In this document: positions 7,972 through 16,523 of the stretch, one piece after another
Position numbering within the stretch: position 1 is the stretch's first letter
Layout of the letters: every line of letters begins with the position of its first letter
NCBI GenBank assembly: GCA_022844275.1
Contig: JALHMB010000006.1
Span: 124,001-188,000, forward strand
Reading direction: 5' to 3'
Source: Hyphomicrobiaceae bacterium
Lineage (GTDB): Bacteria > Pseudomonadota > Alphaproteobacteria > Rhizobiales > Hyphomicrobiaceae
Length of the DNA: 64,000 bases
Program-made: the position numbers and the translations under genes
Notes under the pieces: model-generated
Seen by the model: the letters and a program-made list of their open reading frames with translations, nothing else
The model's database searches: none
What the model was told of the DNA's origin: nothing

Positions 7972-8979
7972 TCAGCTGCCGCTCTGGTCGTGCATCTCGG
8001 GGAAGAACATCTCCTTCCAGTTGGCTGGCTTGTTCTTGAGCGTGCCGATGCTGTTCATGAACTCGGCATACTTCATCAGGTTGTCGGGCGCCGTCGTGTA
8101 CTTGATGTCCTTGTCGTTGAGGATGGCGACGAGCTCGCTGATCTCCCAGCCCTTGCCGCCCATGGAGTCGAGCAGGACCTTGGCAGCGCCCTGCTTGTCG
8201 GCGGCGATCATCTGGTGCGATTCCTTGAGTGCGGCGAGGAAGGCGCCGAACACCTTCGGGTTCGCCTTCTGGAAGCGTTCGGTCGTCGAGATCATCGTGA
8301 AGGTGGTCGAGCCGCCCATGATGTCGTCAGTCGTCTGGATGGTCCGGACGCCCTTTTCCTTGATCTCGCGCTGATGGAACGGCGGAGAAGTGTAGTGCGC
8401 GGTGATCTGCTTGTTGCCCGAGAGCATGGCGATGACGCCGTCGGGGTGCGTCATGGAGACGGTATTGCGGTCGAAACGGAACACCTCGCCCTTGCCGTAC
8501 TTCTGCAGCGCGTGCATCTGCATGATGATCGACGGGATCGAGACCTTCACCGCCGTGACGGCGATCTTGTCATCGGCCTTGATGTCGTCGAGCGTCTTGA
8601 GGTGCTCGGCAGTGGTGTTCAGGTACATAGGCATGGAGCTCATGCCGGCCACCGCCTTGACCTCGATCGGGGTACCCTTGGTGCGGTCCCAGAGCGTGAG
8701 GAAGGCCGGCGGGCCAGCCGAGATGAAGTCCGCCGAGCCCGAGAGCAGGGCCTCGTTCATGACCGAGGGGCCGCCGACGTTGGCCCAGTTCACGGTCACC
8801 GGCACGCCGGCGGCGGCCGAGTGCTTCTCGATAAGCTTATGCTCCTTCATCATGTGCAGCGGCAGGAAGCCGAACCCACCAGCGCCCAGCGGTACGCGCA
8901 GCTCCTTGGTTTCTGCCTGAACGGTGATGGGAAAAGTCGCGATGGCCGCGCCGAGAACCATACCGAGAATGCGCTTCAT
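7972..8979 (-). CDS. ABC transporter substrate-binding protein, NMT1/TauA-like
   Basis: The periplasmic protein of 335 residues starts with a clear signal peptide (MKRILGMVLGAAIATF..., cleaved near residue 21 after QAE). The body resembles NMT1/THI5-like or SsuA/TauA binding proteins, which bind small organic solutes between two lobes. ATG 8979 is preceded by GGAGCG and gives a standard leader; the longer in-frame extension of 65 residues lacks any leader. It is the first gene of the four-gene transporter/hydrolase operon and is divergent from the MmgE/PrpD gene. The ligand cannot be named. Confidence 0.85.
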   Translation of the reverse strand: MKRILGMVLGAAIATFPITVQAETKELRVPLGAGGFGFLPLHMMKEHKLIEKHSAAAGVPVTVNWANVGGPSVMNEALLSGSADFISAGPPAFLTLWDRTKGTPIEVKAVAGMSSMPMYLNTTAEHLKTLDDIKADDKIAVTAVKVSIPSIIMQMHALQKYGKGEVFRFDRNTVSMTHPDGVIAMLSGNKQITAHYTSPPFHQREIKEKGVRTIQTTDDIMGGSTTFTMISTTERFQKANPKVFGAFLAALKESHQMIAADKQGAAKVLLDSMGGKGWEISELVAILNDKDIKYTTAPDNLMKYAEFMNSIGTLKNKPANWKEMFFPEMHDQSGS

Positions 8980-9194
8980 TTTTTCGCTCCGTGGGATTCC
9001 TTGATTGACACTGCTGCGGTGCACTCTTCGCAGCTTACCCGTCTTATTGCACGTTCTGACAGGCATTCGATACCGCGTTTCTGCATACTGCCGTGCTGAT
9101 ATGGTTACAATCCAAGGGACGGCGCGCGGGGTAGAACCGTGCCAGCCAGATGCGCCTCTCTCGTCTCCCCGCAATACTCATCAGAAGCAAAACA
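8980..9194. promoter_or_regulatory. divergent promoter region
   Basis: These 215 bases separate the divergent ABC operon and the MmgE/PrpD gene and must hold both promoters. No clear -35/-10 pair or operator palindrome was identified. Confidence 0.4.
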
Positions 9195-10553
9195 ATGTCC
9201 CCTCCGACTGACCTTACGAGAACCTTCGGCAACTTCATTGCCAGCACGCAATGGGATCAGCTTCCGGACCGAGTCCGGCACGAGGCCAAGCGCTCGATCC
9301 TGAACTTCGTAGCGACGGCATTTTCCGGTTGCCGCGAAGATGCGGTCGAGCAAACGCTTGCCTCGCTTCTGGCATTTTCGCGTGGCGGGCAGGCGACTGT
9401 CATTGGTCGGACGGAGCGCTTGGATGCGCTGAGTGCAGCGTTCCTCAACGCGGCGAGCGGCAACGTCTTCGACTTCGACGACACGCATCTCCGCACCGTC
9501 ATCCATCCGACCGCCCCGGTCGCACCCGCACTCTTCGCCTTGGCCGAGCTTCGTTCTGTTTCCGGCCGCGAGCTTCTCCTCGCCTTCACGCTCGGTGTGG
9601 AGATCGAGTGCCGGATCGGCAATGCCATTTCGCCGGAGCACTACGGGCGCGGATGGCATATCACCTCGACCTGTGGCTGCTTCGGTGCGGCAGCGGCCGC
9701 GGGCAAGATGCTCTCTCTAGATGCCGAGAGAATGGTCTGGGCGCTCGGCGGCGCGGCCACGCAGACGAGTGGCCTGGTCGAATGCCTGGGCACGGCAACG
9801 AAAAGCCTCAGCGTGGGCAATGCCGCACGCAATGGCTTGTGGTCGGCCCTACTCGCCGAAAAAGGCTTCCGCGGGCCTGCAGCGCCACTCGAAGGGCGGC
9901 AGGGTTATTTCAACGCGCTTGCTCCATCCGCGCCCAACTGGTCAGCCCTGACACACGGGCTTGGAGACACGTGGGAGCTGCTCGAGAATGCCTACAAGCC
10001 CTATCCGGGCGGTATCGTTATCCATCCGGTTATCGATGCCGCGCTGGCGCTACGCGAGAAGCATGCACCCGCGTCGGAGGCCATCGCGCGCATACTCGTG
10101 CGGGGGCATCCGCTGCTCGCGGCGCGGACGGACCGCCCTCACGTAACAACAGGACGCGAAGCTCAGGTGAGCGTTCAGCACAGCGTGGCGGCAGCTCTTC
10201 TGTTCGGCAAAGCAGGGCTGGATCAATACACGGATGTCTGCGTCCTCGATCCTGCCGTTCTCGCTTTGCGCGCGAAGATCGAAGTCGAACAGGACCCGAG
10301 CATTGCTTTGCAGGGTGCCTCAGTGTGCATCGAGATGAAGGCCGGCGAGACGTACACCACTACAGTCGCGGCGGCGCGAGGCAGTCTTCAGCGCCCGCTG
10401 ACCGATCGCGAAATCGAGGAGAAGCTGCGCGTTCTGGCAGCTGGCTGGCGTGCTGAAGATGTGCAGCCCATCATCGACGCCGTCTGGAACCTGGATCGCA
10501 GCGAGGATGCCGGAGCATTCCTTCGCCTGACCGTGCCTAGGGGCAGCCACTAA
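9195..10553 (+). CDS. MmgE/PrpD family protein
   Basis: The 452-residue protein has the all-helical N-terminal domain of the MmgE/PrpD family (2-methylcitrate dehydratase, cis-aconitate decarboxylase and relatives) and the smaller C-terminal domain from about residue 270. Family-type stretches include FDFDDTH with IHPT just after it (about residues 90-104) and KPYPGGIVIHP (about 270). ATG 9195 is chosen because an N-terminal extension of 15 residues upstream has no family character. It is not next to prpB or prpC, so a propionate role is not indicated; a dehydratase or decarboxylase acting on whatever the divergent transporter brings in is a reasonable inference. It ends two bases before a palindromic element. 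Confidence 0.85.
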   Translation: MSPPTDLTRTFGNFIASTQWDQLPDRVRHEAKRSILNFVATAFSGCREDAVEQTLASLLAFSRGGQATVIGRTERLDALSAAFLNAASGNVFDFDDTHLRTVIHPTAPVAPALFALAELRSVSGRELLLAFTLGVEIECRIGNAISPEHYGRGWHITSTCGCFGAAAAAGKMLSLDAERMVWALGGAATQTSGLVECLGTATKSLSVGNAARNGLWSALLAEKGFRGPAAPLEGRQGYFNALAPSAPNWSALTHGLGDTWELLENAYKPYPGGIVIHPVIDAALALREKHAPASEAIARILVRGHPLLAARTDRPHVTTGREAQVSVQHSVAAALLFGKAGLDQYTDVCVLDPAVLALRAKIEVEQDPSIALQGASVCIEMKAGETYTTTVAAARGSLQRPLTDREIEEKLRVLAAGWRAEDVQPIIDAVWNLDRSEDAGAFLRLTVPRGSH

Positions 10554-10625
10554 AGCAACGGCCTTGAAATTCACCTCGTTTCGAGGCTAGGCAGGGAGTG
10601 AATTTCAAGTCCAAAGTTGCTTTAG
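10550..10625. repeat. 76-bp palindromic element, copy 1
   Basis: The element is a nested inverted repeat. The outer arms CTAAAGCAAC and GTTGCTTTAG (10550-10559 and 10616-10625) are perfect complements, and the inner arms CTTGAAATTCAC and GTGAATTTCAAG (10563-10574 and 10598-10609) are also perfect. It begins at the stop codon of the MmgE/PrpD gene. It shares its CTAAAGC...GCTTTAG ends and its length with copy 2, 12 bases away. Confidence 0.75.
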
Positions 10626-10637
10626 AACGCGATGACT

Positions 10638-10714
10638 CTAAAGCGTCTTTGGACCTTAGATGCGACTTTGAGATCGGCCCAGGCGTGGGTCGCATTTAAG
10701 GTCTGACGCTTTAG
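10638..10714. repeat. 77-bp palindromic element, copy 2 (inverted)
   Basis: The outer arms CTAAAGCGTC and GACGCTTTAG (10638-10647, 10705-10714) are perfect; the inner arms 10652-10666 and 10689-10703 are 15 bp with one mismatch. Read on the minus strand, its end matches the right end of copy 1 at 19 of 24 positions, so the two are inverted relatives. It overlaps the stop codon of the minus-strand TRAP permease gene. Confidence 0.75.
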
Positions 10715-11997
10715 TTCCCGAGCAGCAGACGCGGCAGCCAAAGTGTCAGCGCGGGCACGTAGGTGATGAGCATTAGCACCATCAGCATCGGGATATAGAA
10801 CAACATAATGGAGCGCGACACAGCCTCCATGGTGACCTTGCCGATCGCGCAGCCGACCGCGAGCGTCGGGCCAACGGGTGGCGTCAGCAGACCGATCCCC
10901 AGATTGAAGATCATGATAATTCCGAAATGCACGGGATCGATACCGAACTTCTGGATCACCGGTAGGAAGACTGGCGTGCAGATGAGCAGCATCGGCGCCA
11001 GATCCATGAACGTGCCGAGCGCGAGCAGAAGGATATTGATGTAGAGAAGGAGCGTGTACTTGTCGGAGGCGATCGCAGTGAAGAACTCGGCGGCATGTGC
11101 CGGGATGCGCATCAGCGCCATCATGTAGCCGAAGGCTACCGAGAAACCGATCATGATCATCACCATGCCGACGGTGCGGACCACGCGACCGATCAGCAGC
11201 GGCAGCTCGCTCCACTTGTAGCTGCGGTAGATGAACATCGTGACGAACAAGGCCCAGACGCATGCAACTGCCGCGCTCTCGGTTGGCGTGAAGATGCCCG
11301 AGAGAATGCCGCCCATGATGATGACGACGGTGATCGCACCCCATACGGCATCAAGCGCAATGCGCAGCGCCTCGCGCAGTGGCACGACCTCACCCTTCGG
11401 CAGATCATTGCGATAGGCGTAGATCAGCACGAGCATCATCAGCGACAGGCCGAGCAGCAGGCCTGGGATGATCCCGCCGACGAACAGATGGGCAATGGAG
11501 ACTGTTCCGCCCGCTGCAAGCGAGTAGATCACCATGTTGTGCGAGGGCGGGATCAGCAGCGGCTGCAAGGAGCCGGAGATGGTGACATTGACCGCGAACA
11601 GGCGCGGATAGCCGGCCTTGATCATCTGCGGGATCATCACCGAGCCGATGGAGGCCGTGTCGGCGACCGAAGATCCCGAGATCGCGCCGAACATGGTCGA
11701 GGCCAGGAGATTGACGAGGGCCAGTCCGCCGCGAATGAAGCCGACGAACACCTTGGCCAGATTTATGATGCGCTCGGCCATCCCGCCTTCGCCCATGATG
11801 GCACCGGCGAGAATAAAGAACGGTATGGCGAGGAGCGGAAAATCGTCCATGCCATCGGACGTTTTGAGCGCGATGGCCTCGAGCGGGATGTCCATCCACA
11901 ACGCGGCGGCGACCGCGGCGAGGCCGAGCGCATAAGCGACGGGCATGCCGACGAGGCACAAGACGACGAACGTGCCGATAAGTACGAGTGCGTCCAT
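10711..11997 (-). CDS. TRAP transporter large permease (DctM family)
   Basis: This very hydrophobic protein of 428 residues matches the DctM/TRAP large-subunit family in length and in its 12 or so membrane segments, with typical stretches such as IPFFILAGAIMGEGGMAERI near residue 60 and LLTPPVGPTLAVGCAIG near residue 370. It is the ion-coupled translocation subunit in the inner membrane, taking solute from the adjacent DctP-type protein. ATG 11997 follows GGAGCTC. The gene lies 22 bases after the small permease and is last in the operon; its stop codon falls inside a palindromic repeat. Confidence 0.92.
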   Translation of the reverse strand: MDALVLIGTFVVLCLVGMPVAYALGLAAVAAALWMDIPLEAIALKTSDGMDDFPLLAIPFFILAGAIMGEGGMAERIINLAKVFVGFIRGGLALVNLLASTMFGAISGSSVADTASIGSVMIPQMIKAGYPRLFAVNVTISGSLQPLLIPPSHNMVIYSLAAGGTVSIAHLFVGGIIPGLLLGLSLMMLVLIYAYRNDLPKGEVVPLREALRIALDAVWGAITVVIIMGGILSGIFTPTESAAVACVWALFVTMFIYRSYKWSELPLLIGRVVRTVGMVMIMIGFSVAFGYMMALMRIPAHAAEFFTAIASDKYTLLLYINILLLALGTFMDLAPMLLICTPVFLPVIQKFGIDPVHFGIIMIFNLGIGLLTPPVGPTLAVGCAIGKVTMEAVSRSIMLFYIPMLMVLMLITYVPALTLWLPRLLLGN

Positions 11998-12019
11998 GCT
12001 GAGCTCCGCGCGATGCCTG

Positions 12020-12547
12020 CTACTCGGCCGTTATCGTCTGAGCGACGATGTCATCGGTCTCGGGCGGCGGCGGGAACCAGTCTCCCTTCAGCATTCTCTC
12101 GATGCCGAACAGCACCGAGATCGCTCCCCCGATCGGAACCGGCAGGTAGGACACGCCGACGGAGACAACAGGAAACTCGGCGATCGATTGGTACCAGGTC
12201 TTCTGGCACAGCTTGATGCCGTACCAGAGCAGGAAAAGATTGGTCGCAAGCATGGTGACGGTAATGAAAACTCCCAATGCTGCACGCGGGGCTCCACGCA
12301 ATACATCGGGCAGCATGCCGACGGCGATGTGGAGATGCTCGCGGTAGCAGATGACTGCCGAGAGGAACGACAGCACGATCATCAGCAGGATCGCCAAGGG
12401 CTCAGGCCAGGAAGATGCCGAGTTCAGGACAAATCTTGTGAATACGCCATAGGGAATGATGATCGTGATCACCACCAGCGCAGTGCCAGCGAGCAGCATG
12501 CATAGCGAGTGCAGCTGGTCCATCGCCCGGAAATAGGCGTCACGCAT
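12020..12547 (-). CDS. TRAP transporter small permease (DctQ family)
   Basis: This protein of 175 residues has four hydrophobic segments and the family-type region SWPEPLAILLMIVLSFL near residue 46. DctQ subunits pair with the large permease and are needed for transport. It lies between the binding-protein and large-permease genes, with a 73-base gap to the former. Confidence 0.88.
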   Translation of the reverse strand: MRDAYFRAMDQLHSLCMLLAGTALVVITIIIPYGVFTRFVLNSASSWPEPLAILLMIVLSFLSAVICYREHLHIAVGMLPDVLRGAPRAALGVFITVTMLATNLFLLWYGIKLCQKTWYQSIAEFPVVSVGVSYLPVPIGGAISVLFGIERMLKGDWFPPPPETDDIVAQTITAE

Positions 12548-12620
12548 TCACGACCTCACCAATTGCGCAGAAAATGGAGTTGCCCACCGCAGTGGGCAAC
12601 TCCGGCATTGACGCGAGTGA

Positions 12621-13634
12621 TTAATTCACGGCCGCAATGCGATCGATCAGCGCCTTGTGTGCGGCTCCGTGCTTTTCCCAAACCGGCTTCACGGCGGCCT
12701 GGAAGGCTTCTCTGTCGGTGACCTCGTTCACCACCACGCCGGCTTCGAGCATTTTCTTGAGCGACTCCTGCTCGCGCTCGTACCAAAGCTTGCGCTGCTC
12801 GAGCTGTGCTTCCTTGGCCGTCTTCAAGATGAGTTCCTGATCGTCCTTCGACATTCCATCGAAGGTCCGCTTCGAGAAGACGAGGATCTCCGGGATCATC
12901 AGATGGCCGGTCTTCGAATAGAACTTGGCATAGCGGTAGTGCTGGCCCGACTCGTACGATGGCTCGTTGTTCTCGGCACCATCGACCACGCCGGTCTGCA
13001 TGGCGTTGATGAGCTGGTCGAAGCCCATGGCGACGCCATTGCCGCCGAGCGAGTTCATCGTGTCGACAAACAGTGGATTGCCCATCATGCGGATCTTGAG
13101 GCCCTTAAGGTCCTCGACCTTGGTGATCGGCTTCTTCGAGTTGTAGACGTTGCGAACACCCGCATTCATGTAGCAGAGGCCGACGAGCCCCGCGGTCGGG
13201 TGCTTGGTCAGCTTATCGAGCAGCTCGCTGCCGATCGGCCCATCGATGACCTTCTCCATATGAGCGACGTCACGGAACACGAAGGGGAGATTGAAGACAT
13301 TGAACTCGGGCACCAGCGGCCCCATTGGGCCGACAGAGATACGCGCGATCTGCAGCGCACCGAGCTGCGCCTGTTCGATCATCTCCTTCTCACCGCCGAG
13401 CTGCATCGACGGATACATCTGGATCGAAATACGACCCTTGGTGGCTTCCTCGAGCTTCTTGCCCATACGCACGACCGCCTCGACTGTCGGATAGCCGAGT
13501 GGATGCACGTCCGTGGCCTTGAGCACGACCTTGGCCTGCGCCGAAGAGATCGTTGCCTTCATGGCAGTCGTCGCCGCAACAGCGCCGGCGCCCAGGCGAA
13601 GCAGACTGCGCCTGTCGATGGTGACTTTGGACAT
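12621..13634 (-). CDS. TRAP transporter solute-binding protein (DctP family)
   Basis: The 337-residue periplasmic protein has a signal peptide with twin arginines (DRRSLLRLGAG, residues 7-17), suggesting Tat export, and a DctP/TRAP-binding domain. The central stretch LKGLKIRMMGNPLFVDTMN carries the family Arg that usually salt-bridges the substrate carboxylate. It therefore probably binds an organic acid. ATG 13634 follows AGGAGA and gives the leader directly; the longer frame adds 48 unlikely residues. It is the first gene of the TRAP operon and divergent from a GntR regulator. Confidence 0.9.
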   Translation of the reverse strand: MSKVTIDRRSLLRLGAGAVAATTAMKATISSAQAKVVLKATDVHPLGYPTVEAVVRMGKKLEEATKGRISIQMYPSMQLGGEKEMIEQAQLGALQIARISVGPMGPLVPEFNVFNLPFVFRDVAHMEKVIDGPIGSELLDKLTKHPTAGLVGLCYMNAGVRNVYNSKKPITKVEDLKGLKIRMMGNPLFVDTMNSLGGNGVAMGFDQLINAMQTGVVDGAENNEPSYESGQHYRYAKFYSKTGHLMIPEILVFSKRTFDGMSKDDQELILKTAKEAQLEQRKLWYEREQESLKKMLEAGVVVNEVTDREAFQAAVKPVWEKHGAAHKALIDRIAAVN

Positions 13635-13798
13635 CGGAGATCTCCTGGTGACGCGTGCGGCCAATGGTGACCGCTCCTCCCAATTTCCCGCCCGCTCCCG
13701 TGATACCCGGCAGGCATGGACCACCGTCCGTCGCCGGCGTTCCGCTTCTAGGACGGAGACTTGCCGGATAGAAGGCAAAGTGATAATTAATTTGTACG
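13635..13798. promoter_or_regulatory. divergent promoter region, TRAP operon / GntR regulator
   Basis: This 164-base gap holds the start signals of both the TRAP operon and the GntR regulator. An AT-rich patch (13780-13797) just before the regulator start is the best place for a promoter or operator, but no clean inverted repeat was found. Confidence 0.4.
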
Positions 13799-14581
13799 AT
13801 GAGCAGACATATCACGTCAAGCACGCGCGCCGCCTCGTCGACACGATCACTGCTGAAACCGCTCAGCCCGTCCCGCAACCTCGTCGATGAAGTCGTGGAA
13901 CGAATTGCTGGCGAAATCCGCAGCGGTCGCCTCGTTGCGGGAGCACGGCTGCCAACTGAACTCGAGCTCATGACCGCCATGGGCGTTTCACGCACGGTCG
14001 TGCGTGAGGCAGTTGCGGCGCTGCGCGCCGAGGGCCTTGTCCTGACGCGGCAAGGGAGTGGCGCTTATGTCTCGAGAGATGCCAATCGCGCGACCTTCCG
14101 GATCGCAGACGGATCGAGGGGCGCCCCCAGCTCTATCGGCGATGTCGTGAGTATCGTGGAGCTTCGCCTCGCCGTAGAGGTCGAGGCTGCAGCGCTTGCC
14201 GCCGTGAGGGCCACGTCGTCGGAGCTCCGCCGCATCGAAGCCGCGCTTGCCGCCATCGACAAGGCGATCGCGTCGGGTAGCGCCGCAATTGCGGAGGATT
14301 TCGCCTTCCATCGCGCCATTGCCGAGGCGACGCGAAATCCCCACTACGCGAACTTCCTCGACTTTCTAGGGCGGCACGTCATTCCCCGCCAGACGATCCG
14401 CGCGGCTCAAGGCTCGCGCAGCGATCAACTCTCCTATCTCAAGCGCATTCAGAGAGATCACGCGCGCATTGCCGAGGCCATACGCAGCCGCAATGGCGGC
14501 GAAGCGCGCAAAGCCATGCGCGCGCATTTGACGAAAAGCATGGATCACTATCGCAAGCTGGCCGTCTCCATGACCGGCTGA
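13799..14581 (+). CDS. GntR-family regulator, FadR/FCD subgroup
   Basis: The 260-residue protein has a winged helix-turn-helix at about residues 28-95 (with RLPTELELMTAMGVSRTVVREAV-type sequence and QGSGAYV wing) and a helical FCD ligand-binding domain from about residue 110 with the expected metal-site pattern of acidic residues and histidines (for example FHRAI and RDHARI). FCD regulators usually sense organic acids and repress neighbouring transport and catabolic genes; this one is divergent from the TRAP operon and is probably its regulator. The ATG at 13799 lacks a strong ribosome-binding site, so the start could be internal. Confidence 0.9.
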   Translation: MSRHITSSTRAASSTRSLLKPLSPSRNLVDEVVERIAGEIRSGRLVAGARLPTELELMTAMGVSRTVVREAVAALRAEGLVLTRQGSGAYVSRDANRATFRIADGSRGAPSSIGDVVSIVELRLAVEVEAAALAAVRATSSELRRIEAALAAIDKAIASGSAAIAEDFAFHRAIAEATRNPHYANFLDFLGRHVIPRQTIRAAQGSRSDQLSYLKRIQRDHARIAEAIRSRNGGEARKAMRAHLTKSMDHYRKLAVSMTG

Positions 14582-14600
14582 TCGGGGGCGTGCGGCGATT

Positions 14601-16076
14601 TCATGCGCGCGGCCTGCGAAGGAAGTACAGCCCGGCGACTATAGCGATCACAATGATCGCCAGAGCGATTGGATGCCGAGCGAGGACCGTAATGTCGCCA
14701 TTACTGATGATGATCGACTGCCTCAGTGACAGCTCGAACTGCGGTCCGATGACAAAGCCGATCAGGAACGTGACGCGCGAGTAGTCGAAGCGATGCATGA
14801 GGTAGCCGAGGATGGCGAAGCCGATCGTCATCTGGACGGCGAAGAATGATCGGCTCTCGAGATAGGCGCCGACCAGGCACAACACCGTCACGACCGGGAT
14901 GATCACCGTCGCCGGAACACGCGTGAGCTGCGCAAACGCAACGAGCCCTATCCGTCCGACGATGAGCATGACCGCGGCCGTCACGAGCATGGTGCCGTAG
15001 ATCCCGGACACGAGCCGCTCATGCTCGGCGAACATGCGGGGCCCTGGCACCACGCCGTGGATCATCAGAGCCGCAATGAGGATCGCCGCGGAAACGCTAC
15101 CGGGCAGGCCGAGCGCGAACAGGGGAATGAAACTTGCCGGAACAACTGCGTTGTCGGCCGTTTCCGCCGCCGCCACGCCCTTGATCTCACCCTTGCCGAA
15201 CTCCTCGCCCGGTCGCGCCAGGCGCTTGGCGGCGGCATAAGAGGCGAACGACGCGACCGTCGGCCCAAGTCCCGGCAGAATTCCGATGCCCGTCCCGATG
15301 ACGCTCGATCGCAGGAAGGTCGGCAGGACGTGCAGGAACTCGCGCCAGCTAAAGCTGTGGTCGCCGGTCGTCGGTACGCTCGCCACCACTTCGCCGCGCC
15401 TCGCGAGGACATCCTCTGCCTGAATGATCATCTCCGACAGCGCGAGCATGCCGACGGTGACCGCGAGCAAGGGTATGCCGTCGAGTAGCTCGACCTGGCC
15501 GAAGGTGAGACGCGGCGTACCGCTCTCAGGGTCCAGTCCGACCGTCGCGAGCAGAATGCCGAAGATGCCCGCTGCAAGACCGCGCAAGAGCGAGTTGCCG
15601 GCGAGCGCGGCGATCAGCGCCAGCGCTATCATCATGATCGTGGTCATCTCGATCGGCCCGATGCGCAATGAGAAGACCGCGAGCGGCTTCGCAATCATGA
15701 TCAGGGCCAGTGTCCCGACGACATCGCCGATGACGGAGCCGTAGAGCGCGACTTTCAGGGCCTTCACGGCTTTGCCCGCCTTAGCCATGGGATAGCCGTC
15801 GAGGCATGTCACCGTTGCGTTGGGCTCGCCCGGCGTATTGATGAGAATGGCGGTGGTGGCGCCCCCAGCGCCGCTCGCCTTCGCGATGCCGATGAGGAAG
15901 GCAACAGCCGAAAGCGGCGTCATGTAGTAGCTGAGCGGCACCGCGATCGCGAGCGCAGCCGGGCGATTGAGGCCCGGCAGCACCCCGATCACATAGCCCA
16001 TCAGCACGCCGAGGACGATGAACGCGATATTCAGAGGCTGCAGCGCATCACCGAAGCCGAGCAGCGCATCGCTCAT
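14601..16076 (-). CDS. tctA: tripartite tricarboxylate transporter permease TctA
   Basis: This large membrane protein of 491 residues has the TctA family's typical length and sequence, including GYVIGVLPGLNRPAALAIAVP near residue 26 and LINTPGEPNATVTCLDGYP near residue 78. TctA forms the translocation channel with TctB and works with a TctC binding protein. The gene starts nine bases after tctB. It converges on the GntR regulator gene with a 19-base gap. The solute is probably a carboxylate; citrate is not assured, because this family is very diverse. Confidence 0.92.
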   Translation of the reverse strand: MSDALLGFGDALQPLNIAFIVLGVLMGYVIGVLPGLNRPAALAIAVPLSYYMTPLSAVAFLIGIAKASGAGGATTAILINTPGEPNATVTCLDGYPMAKAGKAVKALKVALYGSVIGDVVGTLALIMIAKPLAVFSLRIGPIEMTTIMMIALALIAALAGNSLLRGLAAGIFGILLATVGLDPESGTPRLTFGQVELLDGIPLLAVTVGMLALSEMIIQAEDVLARRGEVVASVPTTGDHSFSWREFLHVLPTFLRSSVIGTGIGILPGLGPTVASFASYAAAKRLARPGEEFGKGEIKGVAAAETADNAVVPASFIPLFALGLPGSVSAAILIAALMIHGVVPGPRMFAEHERLVSGIYGTMLVTAAVMLIVGRIGLVAFAQLTRVPATVIIPVVTVLCLVGAYLESRSFFAVQMTIGFAILGYLMHRFDYSRVTFLIGFVIGPQFELSLRQSIIISNGDITVLARHPIALAIIVIAIVAGLYFLRRPRA

Positions 16077-16085
16077 CTTCGATCC

Positions 16086-16523
16086 TCAGCGCTGGAACAA
16101 GAACAGCAGCCCCGCAACCAGAGCCGTCGTCGTAGCGATCAGCATCGGTCGACGCTCGCCGAGAAGCAGCATACCGACAGGCACTGTTACGAGCGCGGCG
16201 GCCGCGATCCCTGCGACCTGCAAAACGACGGCGCCAATGACAGCAAGCACGCCAATCCGCACCAGCGCCGCCCAGCCTGCAGAATAGGCCTCCATTTGCG
16301 CCCCACGTGCGAGGCGCTGGAGGCCGTCACCCAACACCATGAGACCGATGGCGGCAGCACAGAGGCGCGGCAGAATGCCCGGATCGAGCCCGAAGCCTCC
16401 ACCGGAGACCTGAGCAGGTATGACCCAAACGAAAGCGACTAGGGCGAGGCTAGCGAGGATCAGAAGCTCCGCCAGCACTGAGCCGCGCGAACGCTGCTCG
16501 GTCGAGGGGCTTTCGCCGCTCAC
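16086..16523 (-). CDS. tctB: tripartite tricarboxylate transporter small subunit TctB
   Basis: The protein has 145 residues with four membrane segments, of TctB type (the PGILPRLCAAAIGLMVLG stretch near residue 50 is family-like). It starts at GTG 16523 and overlaps the upstream tctC stop by four bases (GTGA), so the two are translationally coupled. It forms the membrane part of the transporter with TctA. Confidence 0.82.
   Translation of the reverse strand: MSGESPSTEQRSRGSVLAELLILASLALVAFVWVIPAQVSGGGFGLDPGILPRLCAAAIGLMVLGDGLQRLARGAQMEAYSAGWAALVRIGVLAVIGAVVLQVAGIAAAALVTVPVGMLLLGERRPMLIATTTALVAGLLFLFQR

Noticed and set aside
7927-9099. Long open frame (390 codons) on the plus strand opposite the ABC binding-protein gene
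   Set aside because: It is an antisense shadow of the binding-protein gene, made possible by high GC; the translation has no hydrophobic core, leader or family motif.
11095-13670. Open frames of 180-370 codons on the plus strand opposite the first TRAP operon
   Set aside because: Compositionally biased (rich in Arg, Asp, Gln and His) and antisense to clear TRAP subunits.
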